This document shows, in pieces, positions 34,690-46,939 of a stretch of 64,000 nt of DNA. A program made the position numbers and the translations under genes. Below the pieces are notes generated by a model. That model searched no databases, was not told the origin of the DNA, and worked only from the letters and a program-made list of their open reading frames with translations. The first letter of the stretch is position 1; the number at the start of each line of letters is the position of its first letter. Source of the stretch: Prunus persica (Eukaryota; Streptophyta; Magnoliopsida; Rosales; Rosaceae). The DNA is taken from contig NC_034011.1 in assembly GCF_000346465.2 (NCBI RefSeq), forward strand, positions 3,743,508 through 3,807,507. The letters run 5' to 3'.

Positions 34690-37600
34690 GAGCCATGTGC
34701 CTAGAAATGTTGAAAGCACTTGTCACAGATGTGGTGCAAAGGGACATTGGCGCATGCATGTCGTACGCCCAAGCATTTGACGGATCTCTATCAAACTTCA
34801 CTTAAGAACAGGAAAGTGGAGACAAATTACATTGATCATGCTATATTAGATCCGCCAGCCACAAATGGCTCATCAGAAATATCGCGTCAGCTAGACAAGA
34901 CGCATCTGGATGTTTCTGATTTTGTTACTGAAAGAGGGAATGAAGCTTATGGGTCCGAATTAGATTAAATTTCTTACTGTACTATTTGTATTATCTGAAA
35001 TTTTGTTTAGTTTTCGTTTCAATCCAATTAAAAGTGGCAATGTTTTCTTGTTTATTGATTCAGCTTCTTTTATTTATTTGAAGGCATGGATATAAATTAT
35101 GGGTGCCCTCAAAACAAAGGCTATGACAAAGATATTTGTCTCACAGACAGCGCGACTACACATACGGTCCTTCGAGATCGATAGTATTTCTCAAAATTGA
35201 TGCTTACAAAAGCAAAGGTAACAACCATATTAGGTCCTGCAGATCTGATTGAAGGCTCAGGAACAACCCAAATTATGTTACCAAATGGAACAATACTGTC
35301 CATTCAAAATGTCTTGTATTCATCTAACTCCAGAAGAAATCTGTTGAGTTTCAAAGATATACGTTTGAATGGCTACCATGTTGAAACAAAAAATGAGAAA
35401 AACATGGAATATATTTGCATTACCTCTAGTGATACCCAAAAGCATATACTGGAGAAGTTTTGTGCTCTCTCATCAGGGTTGTATTATACAACCATACAGA
35501 CAATTGAGGCACATAGTGTCGAGGACCAGAAGTCCATTAACTCAAATGCTTTTAAGCTTTGGCATGACATGTTGGGTCATTCTGGATCCACCATGATGCA
35601 TAGGATCATCACCAACTCTAAAGGAGATCCTTTGTTGACTAAACACATTATGTTATCAAGTGACATCCTTTGCTAAGCTTGTTCAGAAAGGAAGTTGGTG
35701 ATCAAACCATCACAACCGAAGGTTGATGTTGAGTCTCCATAATTTTTGCAGAAAATTCAAGGGGACATTTATGGGCCTATTCATCCTTTCTGTGGACCAT
35801 TTCGGTACTTTATGGTCTTAGTGGATGCATCTACCCGATGGTCACATGTTTGCCTTTTGTCCACTCGGAATATGACATTTGCTAGGCTATTAGCTCAGAT
35901 AATTAAATTACGAGCCCAATTCCTAGATTATCCCATTAAGTCAATCAGACTCAATAATGCTGGTGAATTTACATCTCAGACTTTTGATGACTATTGCATG
36001 TCACTAGGCATTGACATTGAACATCATGTTTCCCATGTACATACTCAAAATAGCTTGGCAGAAGCTTTAATTAAGCGTCTTCAGTTAATAGCACGCACTT
36101 TGCTAATGAAGACAAAGTTGCCAGTTTCTGCTTGGGGATATGCCATTTTACATGAAGTATCACTGGTACAGTTGAGGCCCGTAGCCAACAATCAATGTTC
36201 TCCAATACAACTCGTGTTGGGTAATTAACCAAACATTTCTCATTTAAGAGTTTTTGGTTGTGTGGTATATGTGCCTATTGCACCACCGCAACGTACTAAG
36301 GTGGGCCCTTAACGCAGATTGGGAATTTATGTTGGTTTTGATTCACCATCTATCATCAGATATTTGGAGACCCTGACGGGTGATATTTTAACCGCACGGT
36401 CTTCCCACTATTAGGGAGAGAAAAATCTGTTTTTAAAGAACAATAAGGCAAACTAGTTCTTGAAGAACGACATGAATTATCGTGGGATGTACCCATTTTG
36501 TCTCATCTCGATCCTCATACTGCTTAATGCGAAAATGAAGTGAGGAGGATCGTTCACCTCCAAAGTATTGCAAATCAGATGCTAGATGCATTTAATGATG
36601 CAGCAAAGGTGACGAAATAACATATCCCAACTACGAATGCACCTGCAAGGATTGATGTCCACAATAGACAAAGCAATGTGTCAGCAAATAGTTCATCTGC
36701 TGCACGCTTGAAGCGTGGCAGACCACTAGGCTCAAAGGATTCAGTTCCACAGAAGAGGAAGTTGATGGCCAAAATGAATCTAAATGAAATAAATGAAGAG
36801 GCCACAATTCATAATTCAAATGCCCCCCAAGAGGGACAGGTACTTCCTGAAAATGAAAATGTCATTGATGAGACAAGTGCCCCTGAAATAGTCAATGTAC
36901 TTGAAAGTCAAGAAATCTCCATAAATTATACATCTATTAATGAATTGTGGAATAGGAATGAGATGATCATCGATGATATATTTGCATTCTCAGTGGCTGC
37001 TGAGATCATGAAAGATGATGATATTGAGCCGTGCTCTATTGATGAATGCACATAGAGGCAAGATTGGCCTAAGTGGAAAGATGCAATCCAGGCGTAATTA
37101 AATTCTTTGAAAAAAAAAAGGAGTGTTTTTGGACCTATTGTTCCAACTCCACCCAAAGTGAACCCTATAGTTACAAGTGGGTATTTACAAGAAAGCGCAA
37201 TGAGAAAAATGAGATCTCAAGGTATAAAGCGCGACTCGTTGCGCAAGGTTTTTCACAAAGGCCTGGAATTGATTATGTGGAAACATACTCTTCAGTAATG
37301 AACACAATTACGTTCCGTTACTTAATAAGTTTGACGGTTTTAAAAAAACTTGAAATGAGACTCATGGATGTCATTACTGCATATCTGTATAGAGAATTGG
37401 ATACAGATATATACATGAAAGTCCTAGAAGGACTTAAGCTGCATAAAGCAGCCAGGAATAAACCACAGGGCATGTTCTCAATTAAATTGAGAAGATCATT
37501 ATATAGGCTAAAACAATCTAGGCCAATGTGGTACAATCGTCTTAGTAAGTATTTACTGAAGGAATGATACACAAATGATCCTATTTGCCCATGTGTGTTT

Positions 37601-38668
37601 ATTAAGAAATCAGAGTCTGAATTTGCGATAGTGGCAGTATATGTCGACGACATGAATCTGATTGGAACTTCTGAAGCGCTCCAAAAGACTGTTGATTACT
37701 CAAACGTGAGTTTGAGATGAAAGACCTTGGAAAGACAAAATATTGTCTTAGCTTACAGATTGAACACAGTGCTAATGAAATTTTGGTGCATCAATCAACT
37801 TATACTGAAAAATTATTGAAACAGTTTGGCATGGATAAAGCCCACCCACTTAGCACTCCAATGGTCGTTCGGTCGCTTGACACTAAGAAAGATCCATATC
37901 GTCCAAAAGAGGATGATGAAATGGTCCTTGGTCCAGAAATACCATATCTTAGTGCAATAGGTGCTTTATTGTATTTAGCACAATGTACCAGACCATACAT
38001 AGCATTTTCAATAAACCTCTCCAACAAGGCGACATTGGACTAACATCAAACATATTCTACGATACCTTCGTGGGACAACAGACATGGACTTATCCTATTC
38101 CAGTGAATCGACCAACGCCCAGAGTATTGTTGGATATGCTAATGCAGGATATTTCTCTGATCTACATCAAGGACGATCACAGACTGGGTATGTATTTACA
38201 TGTGGAGGAATTGCAATCTCATGGCGTTCAACGAAACAAACGCTACTGGCCACATCTTCCAATCACTCAGAAATACTTGCCCTCCATGAAGCCAGTCGTG
38301 AATGCGTTTGGTTAAGGTCGGTGATTCATCACATCCAAAGTACATGTACCCTATCCTCAGCAACATACACTCCAACAATTCTGAATGAGGACAATGCAGC
38401 TTGTATTGCTCAGATCACAGGAGGGTATATCAAGGGTGACAGGACCAAGCACATATTACCAAAGTTTTTCTACACACATGAGCTCCAGAAGAGTCAAGAA
38501 ATCAAAGTCAGACAAATCCGCTCAAGCGATAACCCGACAGATCTCTTCACCAAATCATTGCCAAAATGTACATTCCAAAAGTTAGTGCATGGCATCGGAT
38601 TACGACAACTCTGCAAGCAATCAAGTTGGAGCATGCAAAATCAGGGGGAGCATTCAAGAGTCCTCTAA
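34690..38668 (+). pseudogene. Broken copia pol (zinc knuckle, protease, integrase, RT, RNase H)
   Basis: Order of remnants: CHRCGAKGHW zinc knuckle near 34722, with a frameshift inside it; a protease-like region near 35140; GAG-pre-integrase ALWHDMLGH-like text near 35560; integrase core 35746-36228 (GDIYGPIHPF, LVDASTRWSHV, NAGEFTSQTF); reverse transcriptase from 37150 (ARLVAQGFSQRPGIDY) with YVDDMNLIG near 37640; RNase H 38084-38668 (ARSQTG-like QGRSQTGYVF, DNAACIAQ). Frames are interrupted many times. The integrase DNAGEF aspartate reads Asn (LNNAGEF), and the first RNase H aspartate reads Asn (YANAGY), so catalytic residues are also lost. Confidence 0.88.
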
Positions 38669-38689
38669 CACATGACATATGCGTGTTGT

Positions 38690-38870
38690 ACTCTTTTTCC
38701 TTCGGCTAGGGTTTTTCCCACCAAGTTTTTCCTAGCAAGGTTTTAACGAGGCAACATGAGCGCATTAACCTTATGTCCCAGATAAAGTTGTACTCTTCTT
38801 CCTTCGCTTATGTTTTTTTCCACTGGGTTTTTCCAAGCAAGGTTTTAATGAGGCAACCAATCTAGGGACA
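38690..38870 (+). repeat. Two copies of the copia 3'-end motif
   Basis: TGTACTC followed by TTTTTCC, TTTTCCCACC/CACTGG and CAAGGTTTTAACGAGGCA occurs twice, about 100 bp apart, between RNase H and the polypurine tract. It is the same motif as in the non-autonomous element at 7652-8851. Confidence 0.8.
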
Positions 38871-38889
38871 TGTGGTCTTCAATGGGGAG

Positions 38890-39207
38890 TGTTATAAAAT
38901 AAGAAGTGAAGTTCACATGAATAAAGTAAGGGGGTATTAGTCAAAAAATGAAATTATGATGTTGAGATGAATGATGATGTTGGGAGGCCATTCTAATTGC
39001 CTATAAATAGGCTTCCTCTTAAGTTGTAAAATACACAACAAATTAGAAAAGAAGGGAGTGAGAGTCAAAGAAGAAAAGAGAGAGTGAGTTCTATCTGAGA
39101 AGAAATTCTGTCAATATAAACACCACAAAAAAAAAATATAATTCCACTCCCAATATACTTTCAATATTTAGTGGTACATACTCTTTGATTATTCTAGTTC
39201 TATAACA
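38890..39207 (+). repeat. 3' LTR of the copia element
   Basis: 318 bp. It lacks 27 bases relative to the 5' LTR, at a point bounded by GGGAG repeats (about 38985). The remainder aligns with scattered substitutions. Confidence 0.92.
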
Positions 39208-39428
39208 AGAGCCGATTCATTTAATTTTTCACACTTAAATTGACTCATATCTTGTCGTACATCAGCTGTTTGACTGAGCGGTCTGTCTGACCAGCGCAAG
39301 CAGCCACCAATTTTCCAATGTTTTTGCGCACATTTTGCTAAACTCCCACTCTTTTTTATATAACTTGGCTTTCTTTACTTTCTTTTGTACTTTCAATCAT
39401 CAGTCGAGCTTTCAGTTTCAGAAAGATC

Positions 39429-42315
39429 ATGGAGTTCTACATGCAAGTCGCTTTGATTATAGTCCTTTTTGTGTTTGGTCCAACAACTATATTCTCAAGT
39501 TCCTCTGTGAGCTCAAATGGGCTCTCAGAAATCCCCTTCAAGTTACTTGATTTTGCCCAGAAACCTCAAGTGTTTGATTGGATGGTGGGAATCAGAAGGA
39601 AAATACATGAAAACCCAGAATTGGGTTATGAGGAATTTGAAACCAGTGAGCTGGTCAGAGCAGAATTGGATAAACTGGGTATTGACTATAAATACCCAAT
39701 TGCGGTTACAGGTGTTGTAGGGTTCATTGGTACCAGAAAACCGCCTTTTGTTGCAATAAGAGCTGATATGGATGCTCTGGCTATGCAGGTTTGGTTATTA
39801 TGAATTTATAAAAGCCTGAAACCCCATTCCCATCCTTTTGTTCTGAACTTGATAGAATGTTTTTATAGGAAATGGTGGAGTGGGAGCACAAGAGTAAAGT
39901 TCCTGGGAAAATGCACGCTTGTGGGCATGATGCTCATGTCGCAATGCTTCTTGGTGCGGCAAAGATCCTTAAAGAACATGAGCAAGATTTACAGGTTTGT
40001 TTTGTTGAACTTGTAGTTAATGTTTCATTCATTTTTTAGGAAATATTACCTTCTGTGGTTGTTCACTAGTTACTCTACAACACTCCTGACTTTAATTGGT
40101 AAAAATTACATACAAGAATTAGGGGATTAGGAAAAATCTTTTGTCCATGCATTGCCATTGTAAACAAGGAGGAAAGCAGGGAGGGGTAGTACAAAATACA
40201 TGGCGTCAACACAGTAATAACTTCCGGACGTCTGCTTAGGAGAAAATATGTGTATTTTATATGGATAACATGTATAACGGCTTCATAGGTTATTGCGAAT
40301 TTTATTATTCTCATAAGATAGTTATTTTCTGGATGCCTGATATCATCCAAATTTTGTTGTCTTAACAGGGAACAGTTGTTCTTCTATTTCAACCAGCAGA
40401 GGAAGGAGGAGCAGGGGCTAAGAAAATGATAGATGGCGGAGCATTAGAGAATGTTAATGCTATTTTTGGGTTGCATGTTGCAAACCACGTACCTATAGCT
40501 GAAGTGGCCTCCAGACCTGGTCCTTTTTTTGCAGGAAGTGGCTTCTTTGAAGCCACAATAAGTGGAAAAGGCGGTCATGCAGCCATTCCTCAGCATGCGA
40601 TTGACCCGATACTGGCAGCTTCAAATGTGATTGTCAGCTTGCAACATCTTGTTTCACGTGAAGCTGATCCACTGGACTCACAGGTAAAACCTGTTACATT
40701 CTTATGTAGTGTGAACCAATCTTATTACAATTTCTATGGAGTTTTGATTCCTTGTTTGGGTTCTTACTTAGATTGTTTACACTCGTCCGTTCTCACTGAA
40801 AAATTACGATAACTTGATTGGAATATAGATGGCACTGCTTGCTGCTTGCTGCTTGCTTTTGTTAAACAATGATAACTGAGCACCTACTTTAGATTCATCC
40901 CCTTGTAAAATGACTGCAGCACTAGTTATTAGAGTGGTGTTCTGCATTTTGGTGTGCGGTCTAACATAGTAGTGACCGTCTGAAACTATCCCAACTGCAT
41001 TGTTTTACAGTCTTTGGTTGTATAGAAATAAACTTTGTGATAAGGAAAATGGCAACACTGAGATACAGAGGAAGAGCTTTCCTTTTTATGGTGGAGTGGG
41101 TGTTGCAGGAAGACCTAGCGGTACTTAAGGTATTCGGAAGTAGATTAAAATCACAGACCTGTCCTGCCTACTGCCATTAATGAAGATTGAAGAGGAAATG
41201 AAAGGAAGAGAAAAACCTCATTTTTCATTTTCAAATATGCGAGGCTATAAGGGGTGGTCAGACATTAGATATTTAATTACTCTTTGATGATGCGAGAGTA
41301 TTATCAAATATTATTGAACTTCTCTTGAAGAGAACTGAAGGAATCTTATCCTCTAGCGTCAACTTTCAAACATTTTGTTCACCAATTTCTTATCCTCCAT
41401 CTTATCCTTTGGAAATTCATGTCATTTGTGCTGCTCTTGTTAGAACTTGGTGCATTTGCATAAATTATTGGCTTCCTTAATTCATGATTAGCAACGTTAT
41501 TTATTTTGTAAATGCTCTCAAATCAACTAAAGTATATATTTTCAGGTAGTCACGGTTGGAAAATTTCAAGGAGGTGATGCATTCAATGTTATTCCAGATT
41601 CTGTCAGAATTGGTGGCACTTTCCGTGCCTTTACACGGGAGAGCTTAATGCAACTCCAGCAGCGCATTAAGGAGGTCAGTCAAATCACACATGTAATATG
41701 TATATTATGAAAGGATTGATTAATTTCTTTGTTTTCTTGAATATATTCAAAGAAAATAATTAGTTCAGTACTTAATTATTTTCATATTGATACTTTGTTC
41801 ATTTTGGTTTCGTCTTCAAGTGCTGTATAAATGGTTTTTCTTCTAATACAAACAACCACACGTTCCAAAACTTTGGCAACAAAAATCTGATTTGCTTCTT
41901 TTAACAGGTCATAATGGGACAAGCTTCTGTACAAAGGTGCAGTGCAACTGTCAATTTCCTTGAAGATGAGAAACCTTTGTCCCCCCCGACCATAAACCAT
42001 AAGGACCTGCAAGAACACTTCCAGAATGTAGCTGGAGATATGCTTGGTATCCACAGAGTCAAAGACCATCAACCATTGATGGGATCTGAGGATTTTGCAT
42101 ATTACCAAGAGGCAATACCTGGATATTTTTTCTTGCTTGGAATGGCAGATGACAAACTTGGACCTCTGCATATGCCACATTCACCTCACTTCCAAATCAA
42201 TGAAGATGCACTTCCTTTTGGTGCTGCACTTCACGCTTCTTTGGCTATTAGGTATTTGCTTGAACTCCAACAGGAAGTTCCTTTGCCAGCACAAGAATAC
42301 CATGATGAATTATAA
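39429..42315 (+). CDS. IAR3: IAA-amino acid hydrolase, ILR1-like (IAR3/ILL4 clade)
   Basis: Five exons (39429-39788, 39869-39994, 40369-40683, 41546-41674, 41908-42315) give 445 residues, the usual length. This M20D metallopeptidase releases free auxin, or jasmonate, from amino-acid conjugates. A hydrophobic signal peptide ([16 protein letters not shown]) and the C-terminal HDEL place it in the ER lumen. Metal ligands are visible: HACGHDAH (C138, H140), QPAEEGG (E173, E174), GLHV (H198), and a histidine in PHSPHF near the end. The dimerisation domain lies between ([20 protein letters not shown]). The substrate preference is inferred from similarity to Arabidopsis IAR3 ([20 protein letters not shown]). 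The copia 3' LTR ends only 221 bp upstream, so the native promoter may be displaced or altered. Confidence 0.94.
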
Positions 42316-42939
42316 AGGGCTTAGTGACTAATTTGTTGGTTCAAACATTACCAAGTCTTCATTGAGTATTGGAGGATGAGATTCATATTGCAGCAACTGT
42401 GCACCAAAATGATTCTTTCCTAGGTAAATTATACACAAATATACCAAGGTTTAGCTCCCATTGATGTTGTAATTTTGAGATCATATTTGTCAAATAAGTT
42501 GGATGATGCTCCGCGATACACGCATTTGCCAATAATAATACGATCTACGCACGGTGGTTTTGGGTACCGTCTTGGTATTCTCTTTCTAAACCGATGGTCT
42601 TCCTCCCTCCGTGATGAGAGTTCAGAAATTGTACAACGATGAGCATTTTGCCTCAGACCATTATAGAGGCCCCTGCACTAGAAGGGATTCTACATGAAGG
42701 GCTCAAACTTGGAGACATAATAACAGCATGAACTATTATTACACAAGTACCTATTTTGTCTTTCTCTAGGCTGCAGGCATTTCGTTAATGAGGTTTAAAT
42801 AGAGAGAAAGTTAGAGGGGAGGTCAATCTTTTCAATATATTTTATCCCCCATGTAATATAAACTATGTTCAGATATATTAAGTAATCAAGAGCAATTATC
42901 TCTGCATCCGAATTCCCCATGGCTTCATTTGAAAAAAAA

Positions 42940-43467
42940 GGGTTATTCGTAGCAACGGTCCCTCAACTATGCTCCGAGTTACATTTTGGTCACTCAACTC
43001 AAATATTAGTTGCAGAGGTCACTCAATTGGGTGTTNNNNNNNNNNNNNNNNNNNNNNNNNNNNNNNNNNNNNNNNNNNNNNNNNNNNNNNNNNNNNNNNN
43101 NNNNNNNNNNNNNNNNNNNNNNNNNNNNNNNNNNNCTCTGAAGGTAGGGATTAGCGGTGCGACACAACACCTAATTGAGTGACTTCTATAACTATTTTTT
43201 GGAGTTGAGTGACCATAATGTAATTCCGAGCATAGTTGAGGGATCATTGCAACAAATAATCCAAACTGAAAAGTCACATTTGCCCATCAATTATCTAAGA
43301 GAAGCTTGTCACGTCATCATTTTAAACAGAAAAAATCATAGACTTGACTGTAGAGACTAATGGTGCAACACAACACCCAATTGAGTGATCTCTGCAACTA
43401 CTATTTGAGTTGAGTGACCAAAATGTAACTTCGAGTATAGTTGAGGGATCATTGCTACGAATAACCC
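42940..43467. mobile_element. Mutator-like inverted-repeat element containing an assembly gap
   Basis: The left arm GGGTTATTCGTAGCAACGGT... (from 42940) and the right arm ...TTGCTACGAATAACCC (to 43467) are long inverted repeats with similar text inside (GGTCACTCAACTC / GAGTTGAGTGACC). Inner blocks near 43175 and 43400 repeat the arm again, so the structure is a multi-armed palindrome. The flanks are A-rich, so the 9-bp target duplication cannot be confirmed. No coding content. Confidence 0.72.
43036..43135. other. Assembly gap of 100 N
   Basis: Exactly 100 undetermined bases, the usual placeholder for a gap of unknown size. It lies inside the inverted-repeat element. Frames reading across it are meaningless. 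Confidence 1.
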
Positions 43468-43872
43468 AAAAAAAAAAAAAAAAAAAAAAACCAAGTTTCA
43501 AGCTGGCATTGCATCAGAAGATTGTTTTATAAGTGCTAGAAATGGAGGAAGAAAATTTCAGAAAAAGAAAAAGAAATGGGAGGTCAGGATATTTATTGAA
43601 CGAAATATGTAACAGTAGAACTACATTCAATCATTTCCCCACCAGATATGAATATAAATCATTATTGTACCAGAAAAATTTCTAAGATGCTACTTTTTAG
43701 GTCCTATTTTTCTATACAAACAATATGCTTTAACATTAAGTTTCAAAAAACCTATTGAATTTGGGTAAAAAGGAATCAATCTCAACAGACAGGTCTGGGG
43801 TTAACTCAAAACTACACTCGCATGCTCCCATCAGAACTTTGCTAAACGCGCAGTTTAGAAGCCAATGATATG

Positions 43873-46024
43873 TCAAAATCCAAATACTTTGGATGCTAAT
43901 TCTAATAGAGGTTCCAAAGCACTTGGGGCAAACTTTCTTGCAAAAAGAAAACAGAGTGAGGTTGGCTGGTTGTTGTAAAGACATGTGTCACTTCCAGCAA
44001 TTTTCTTGAAGAACTCCTCTGTAACATCAGCTTTGCCGAATGTAGCTGGATGAGCACCACCTCTTGACCAGTCCACATAAGTAAGGGTCCTGTTTGCCAA
44101 AAGATGTGGAGTCTCGATGCTAAGCATTGTCTGAAAGTAGTGCTCATCCACATAACATGCTGGTTTGCAAAAGTCTCTGAACTTAGGGTAGTAAGTTGTG
44201 TCTCCTACAATTCTAACTGCAAGTTTCCGATTAATCTCAAACCACTGAGACCCTTTACGCCACTCAGTGAGATTGACCAAAGGGGCCATGCGCCCGTCAT
44301 AGCGTCCTCTCCCATATGGCCCAATTTCATCAAATGAACCCATAAAGCTGTACCTGGATCTTGATAAGTAGTGATAGACAATGCTTAAGTTGTAGAGAGG
44401 AATACATGCCTCAGAAAGGAGGACAAACCATTCATTTGAGATGTCAAGCAACGCATTAGCTAGGAGTCTCCTCTCAGCATCACACATACTCATCTCTCCC
44501 CACTCTGCTACCTGAATCATATAATATAAATGGTCACATGTCTTAATACAAGAGAACAAGTAAGTTCCAAAAAATATGCTTAAGATGCCATAGAAAATTA
44601 TTGAGGTGCCTGAATCTTGTCAAAGAATTGGCTGCCATAAAATTTACCGAGTTAGAAAATAAATGTTCTAATGTTGTCAATATAAAGTGCTAAATGTAGG
44701 AAAGAGGCATGTCAGAGAAATGTTTCTGTGTGTACATAAAGGTATCTAATGTTTGATAATCAGGTGCCCTTTTCTGTAAATAACCAACAGGGGAAAAAAT
44801 TTATAACCACAACATGTTCCTTACTGATCAATGAACTTATTACTCTTACTAGAAACTCCATTGAAGTGCATAAACATTGGTAAATGTGGAAGCAAAATGT
44901 GCGCTGTACAGGGATGGTCAGAGAATGCTCCTAAACAACACCAAAACATGGCAAGAATTGACATATGATTCAGACAAGGTATTTTTATTTGCTCAAAATT
45001 GGGAAAGTTAAAAGCTTACAGAATTGAAACAACATAAGAACAGCAAATAAAGATTTCTAGATCATACATGGCCTGCAGGAGCTCATCCTTAAATACCTTT
45101 TAAATGAAAAATTCAAAAGTATTCCTTTTAAACATACAATGCAAATGAACATCAGCATACAATCTTCATAACCCAGTGTACAACCTAAAGGACAGATTTT
45201 GACTGCTGAGAGATTGGAGAAATTATTCTGGTACTATTGAATAAGAAAGGGGAAATGCCCCCATATCAATAAATTCAAAATTTTACACATTTTTTTGATC
45301 AAGTCATTTTCATTATTGGCAAGTTTACACTTCCCCTAATTATTAAACCACAGATAGGGCACCATCTCACAAGATGCACACCAAATGCATTAAACAAATT
45401 CAATGAGAGGAATGCCATTAAGAAAATCAGGGTAAGAATCATTCTAGAGAATTGTCAAAAAGCATGTAGGAGCACTAGTAATAATTATGAAATGACTTAA
45501 GATACCTGGCTCGGGATTTGTCTCTTGTGAAACACTGACGAAGGCGAGAAATTAGCGTTATAAGATGGCAGTGAATGGACGTAGATTGAGTAAAGCCCTT
45601 TGTGTCCTTTAAAAAACCGCTCCCAAAGAGGTTCCATTGGCAATGGTCCCTTAGTTAAGAACATGAAAGCAATCTTGGGAACTCTTTTAAAAGGATAGTC
45701 GTTTATTTGAGGAGCAGATGAAGCCAGCCAAAGCAACTCCGTGTCATTCATGGCGTGCAACAGATTAGATGGAGGTCTAATCCGGCTTTCTAAACTATTT
45801 GGCTCTTCAAAGCAAGGCCTAATAGTGGATGGTGCTGTTGGAGCCACATGTTGAACTCCAAAAAACCGAATTGTGTGCATACTCAAAATCGAAACCCCGA
45901 TACCCAGAACTACAAACATCACAAGAAATTGAACTAGTCTCAAAGGCAAGGCCCTAGCATGGCTGGATTTAAATGCAGTAGCAGGGTCCTTGCCTTCCTC
46001 CAATGCCACCACCCTTGACTGCAT
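43873..46024 (-). CDS. Core-2/I-branching-type glycosyltransferase (GT14)
   Basis: Two minus-strand exons (45506-46024, 43873-44511) give 385 residues, typical of plant GT14 proteins. It has type II membrane topology: a short cytosolic N-terminus, then a helix LVQFLVMFVVLGIGVSIL (about 30-47), then a stem. The catalytic domain begins KIAFMFLTKGPLPMEPLWER and includes YSIYVHSLP, WGEMSMCDAERRLLANALLD, FVLLSEACIPLYNLS and CYVDEHYFQTML, all hallmarks of the DUF266/GT14 branch. Probable Golgi enzyme; related plant GT14 members transfer glucuronic acid to arabinogalactan-proteins, but the exact activity here is unknown. A long GA microsatellite lies upstream in the probable 5' UTR. The single intron is about 1 kb. 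Confidence 0.9.
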
Positions 46025-46669
46025 CTTGATTCAAATCTCAATCAAACCCAACTGTCCGCAAAGAAAAAAAAAATTCAAATTCAAGTTCTGCGTTATGTAA
46101 TTTTCAAAACATCTGATTTATTTTTTTGGTCTGAAAACATCTGATTCAGCAACACCCTTTTTTTGAATTTGACTTGCCCCAGATTCTGAAATAGCACTTT
46201 ACAATAAGAATAATGAAGAAAGATTGGTTTTTGCGGTATGGGTTTTCAAATATATGCAACAACGGAAGCCCATAATGCATCACAGATTCAACCAGATCAA
46301 GATCACATCATTAAGTCAAGAACATTAGTCCTTTCGCCAAACATGAGATTCGTTAAACATAAGGCTCTAGGCAAGAACAGGAAAGTTTCGGATCAGAATT
46401 CAAATCACAAGCTAATATTCCCATATTCTTGGCAAATATGAACAAACATGCAACTTGGTGACAGAGAGAGACAAAAAAGGAAAAAACGAAACGGGGAAGA
46501 ATCTATTATTACCATGTGCGTTGCACAAACAGGGCTATTTGTGGCTGAGTGAATGCCAGATACGTTTGAGGAACCAAAGCAGATCGGTTTACACTTTTGT
46601 CACTTCAATTGTGTTGAGTTGCGCCGGCTTCCATTGAATGAGCGAGGGAATGAATTTGTGCTTTGTTTG

Positions 46670-46673
<4 letters not shown>

Positions 46674-46711
<38 letters not shown>
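46674..46711. repeat. (GA)19 microsatellite in the GT14 5' region
   Basis: About 38 bases of perfect GA; in the gene's direction a CT-rich leader. A second, interrupted GAGA stretch lies at about 46810-46840. Confidence 0.92.
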
Positions 46712-46712
<1 letters not shown>

Positions 46713-46939
46713 TTAAGGGGCTCTGTTTCCTCTCTGTTTTTATATGTCCCGTGGGCTGTTTGAAACTTTAAAAAAAGTAGGAAGAGAAAAGTAAAACTGA
46801 AGCATTCAAGAGAGAGAGAGGGAGAGAGGGAGAGAGAGTGACAAACAGAGGGTGTGTGGGGGTGGTGGAAAAACCGAGGAGGGTGTCTTGGGGGATTTTG
46901 TTTTGTTTTGGTCGTTTTGGAGTTTGGGGAAAGCAAAGC

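Larger units (their letters stand above)
32525..39207 (+). mobile_element. Full-length but decayed Ty1/copia LTR retrotransposon
   Basis: Two LTRs (32525-32874, 350 bp; 38890-39207, 318 bp), both TGTTATAAA...ATAACA, enclose the gag-protease-integrase-RT-RNase H order of copia. The exact 5-bp duplication AGAGC flanks it (32520-32524 and 39208-39212). The primer-binding region CGTTATCAACATG follows the 5' LTR, and the purine tract ATGGGGAG precedes the 3' LTR. All coding domains are broken by stops or shifts, so the copy cannot move by itself. It ends 221 bp before the start codon of the IAR3-like gene, in the same direction, so its 3' LTR could influence that promoter. Confidence 0.94.

Noticed and set aside
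42919..43277. Open frames crossing the N run on both strands
   Set aside because: They exist only because undetermined bases are read as X; the surrounding text is a noncoding inverted repeat.
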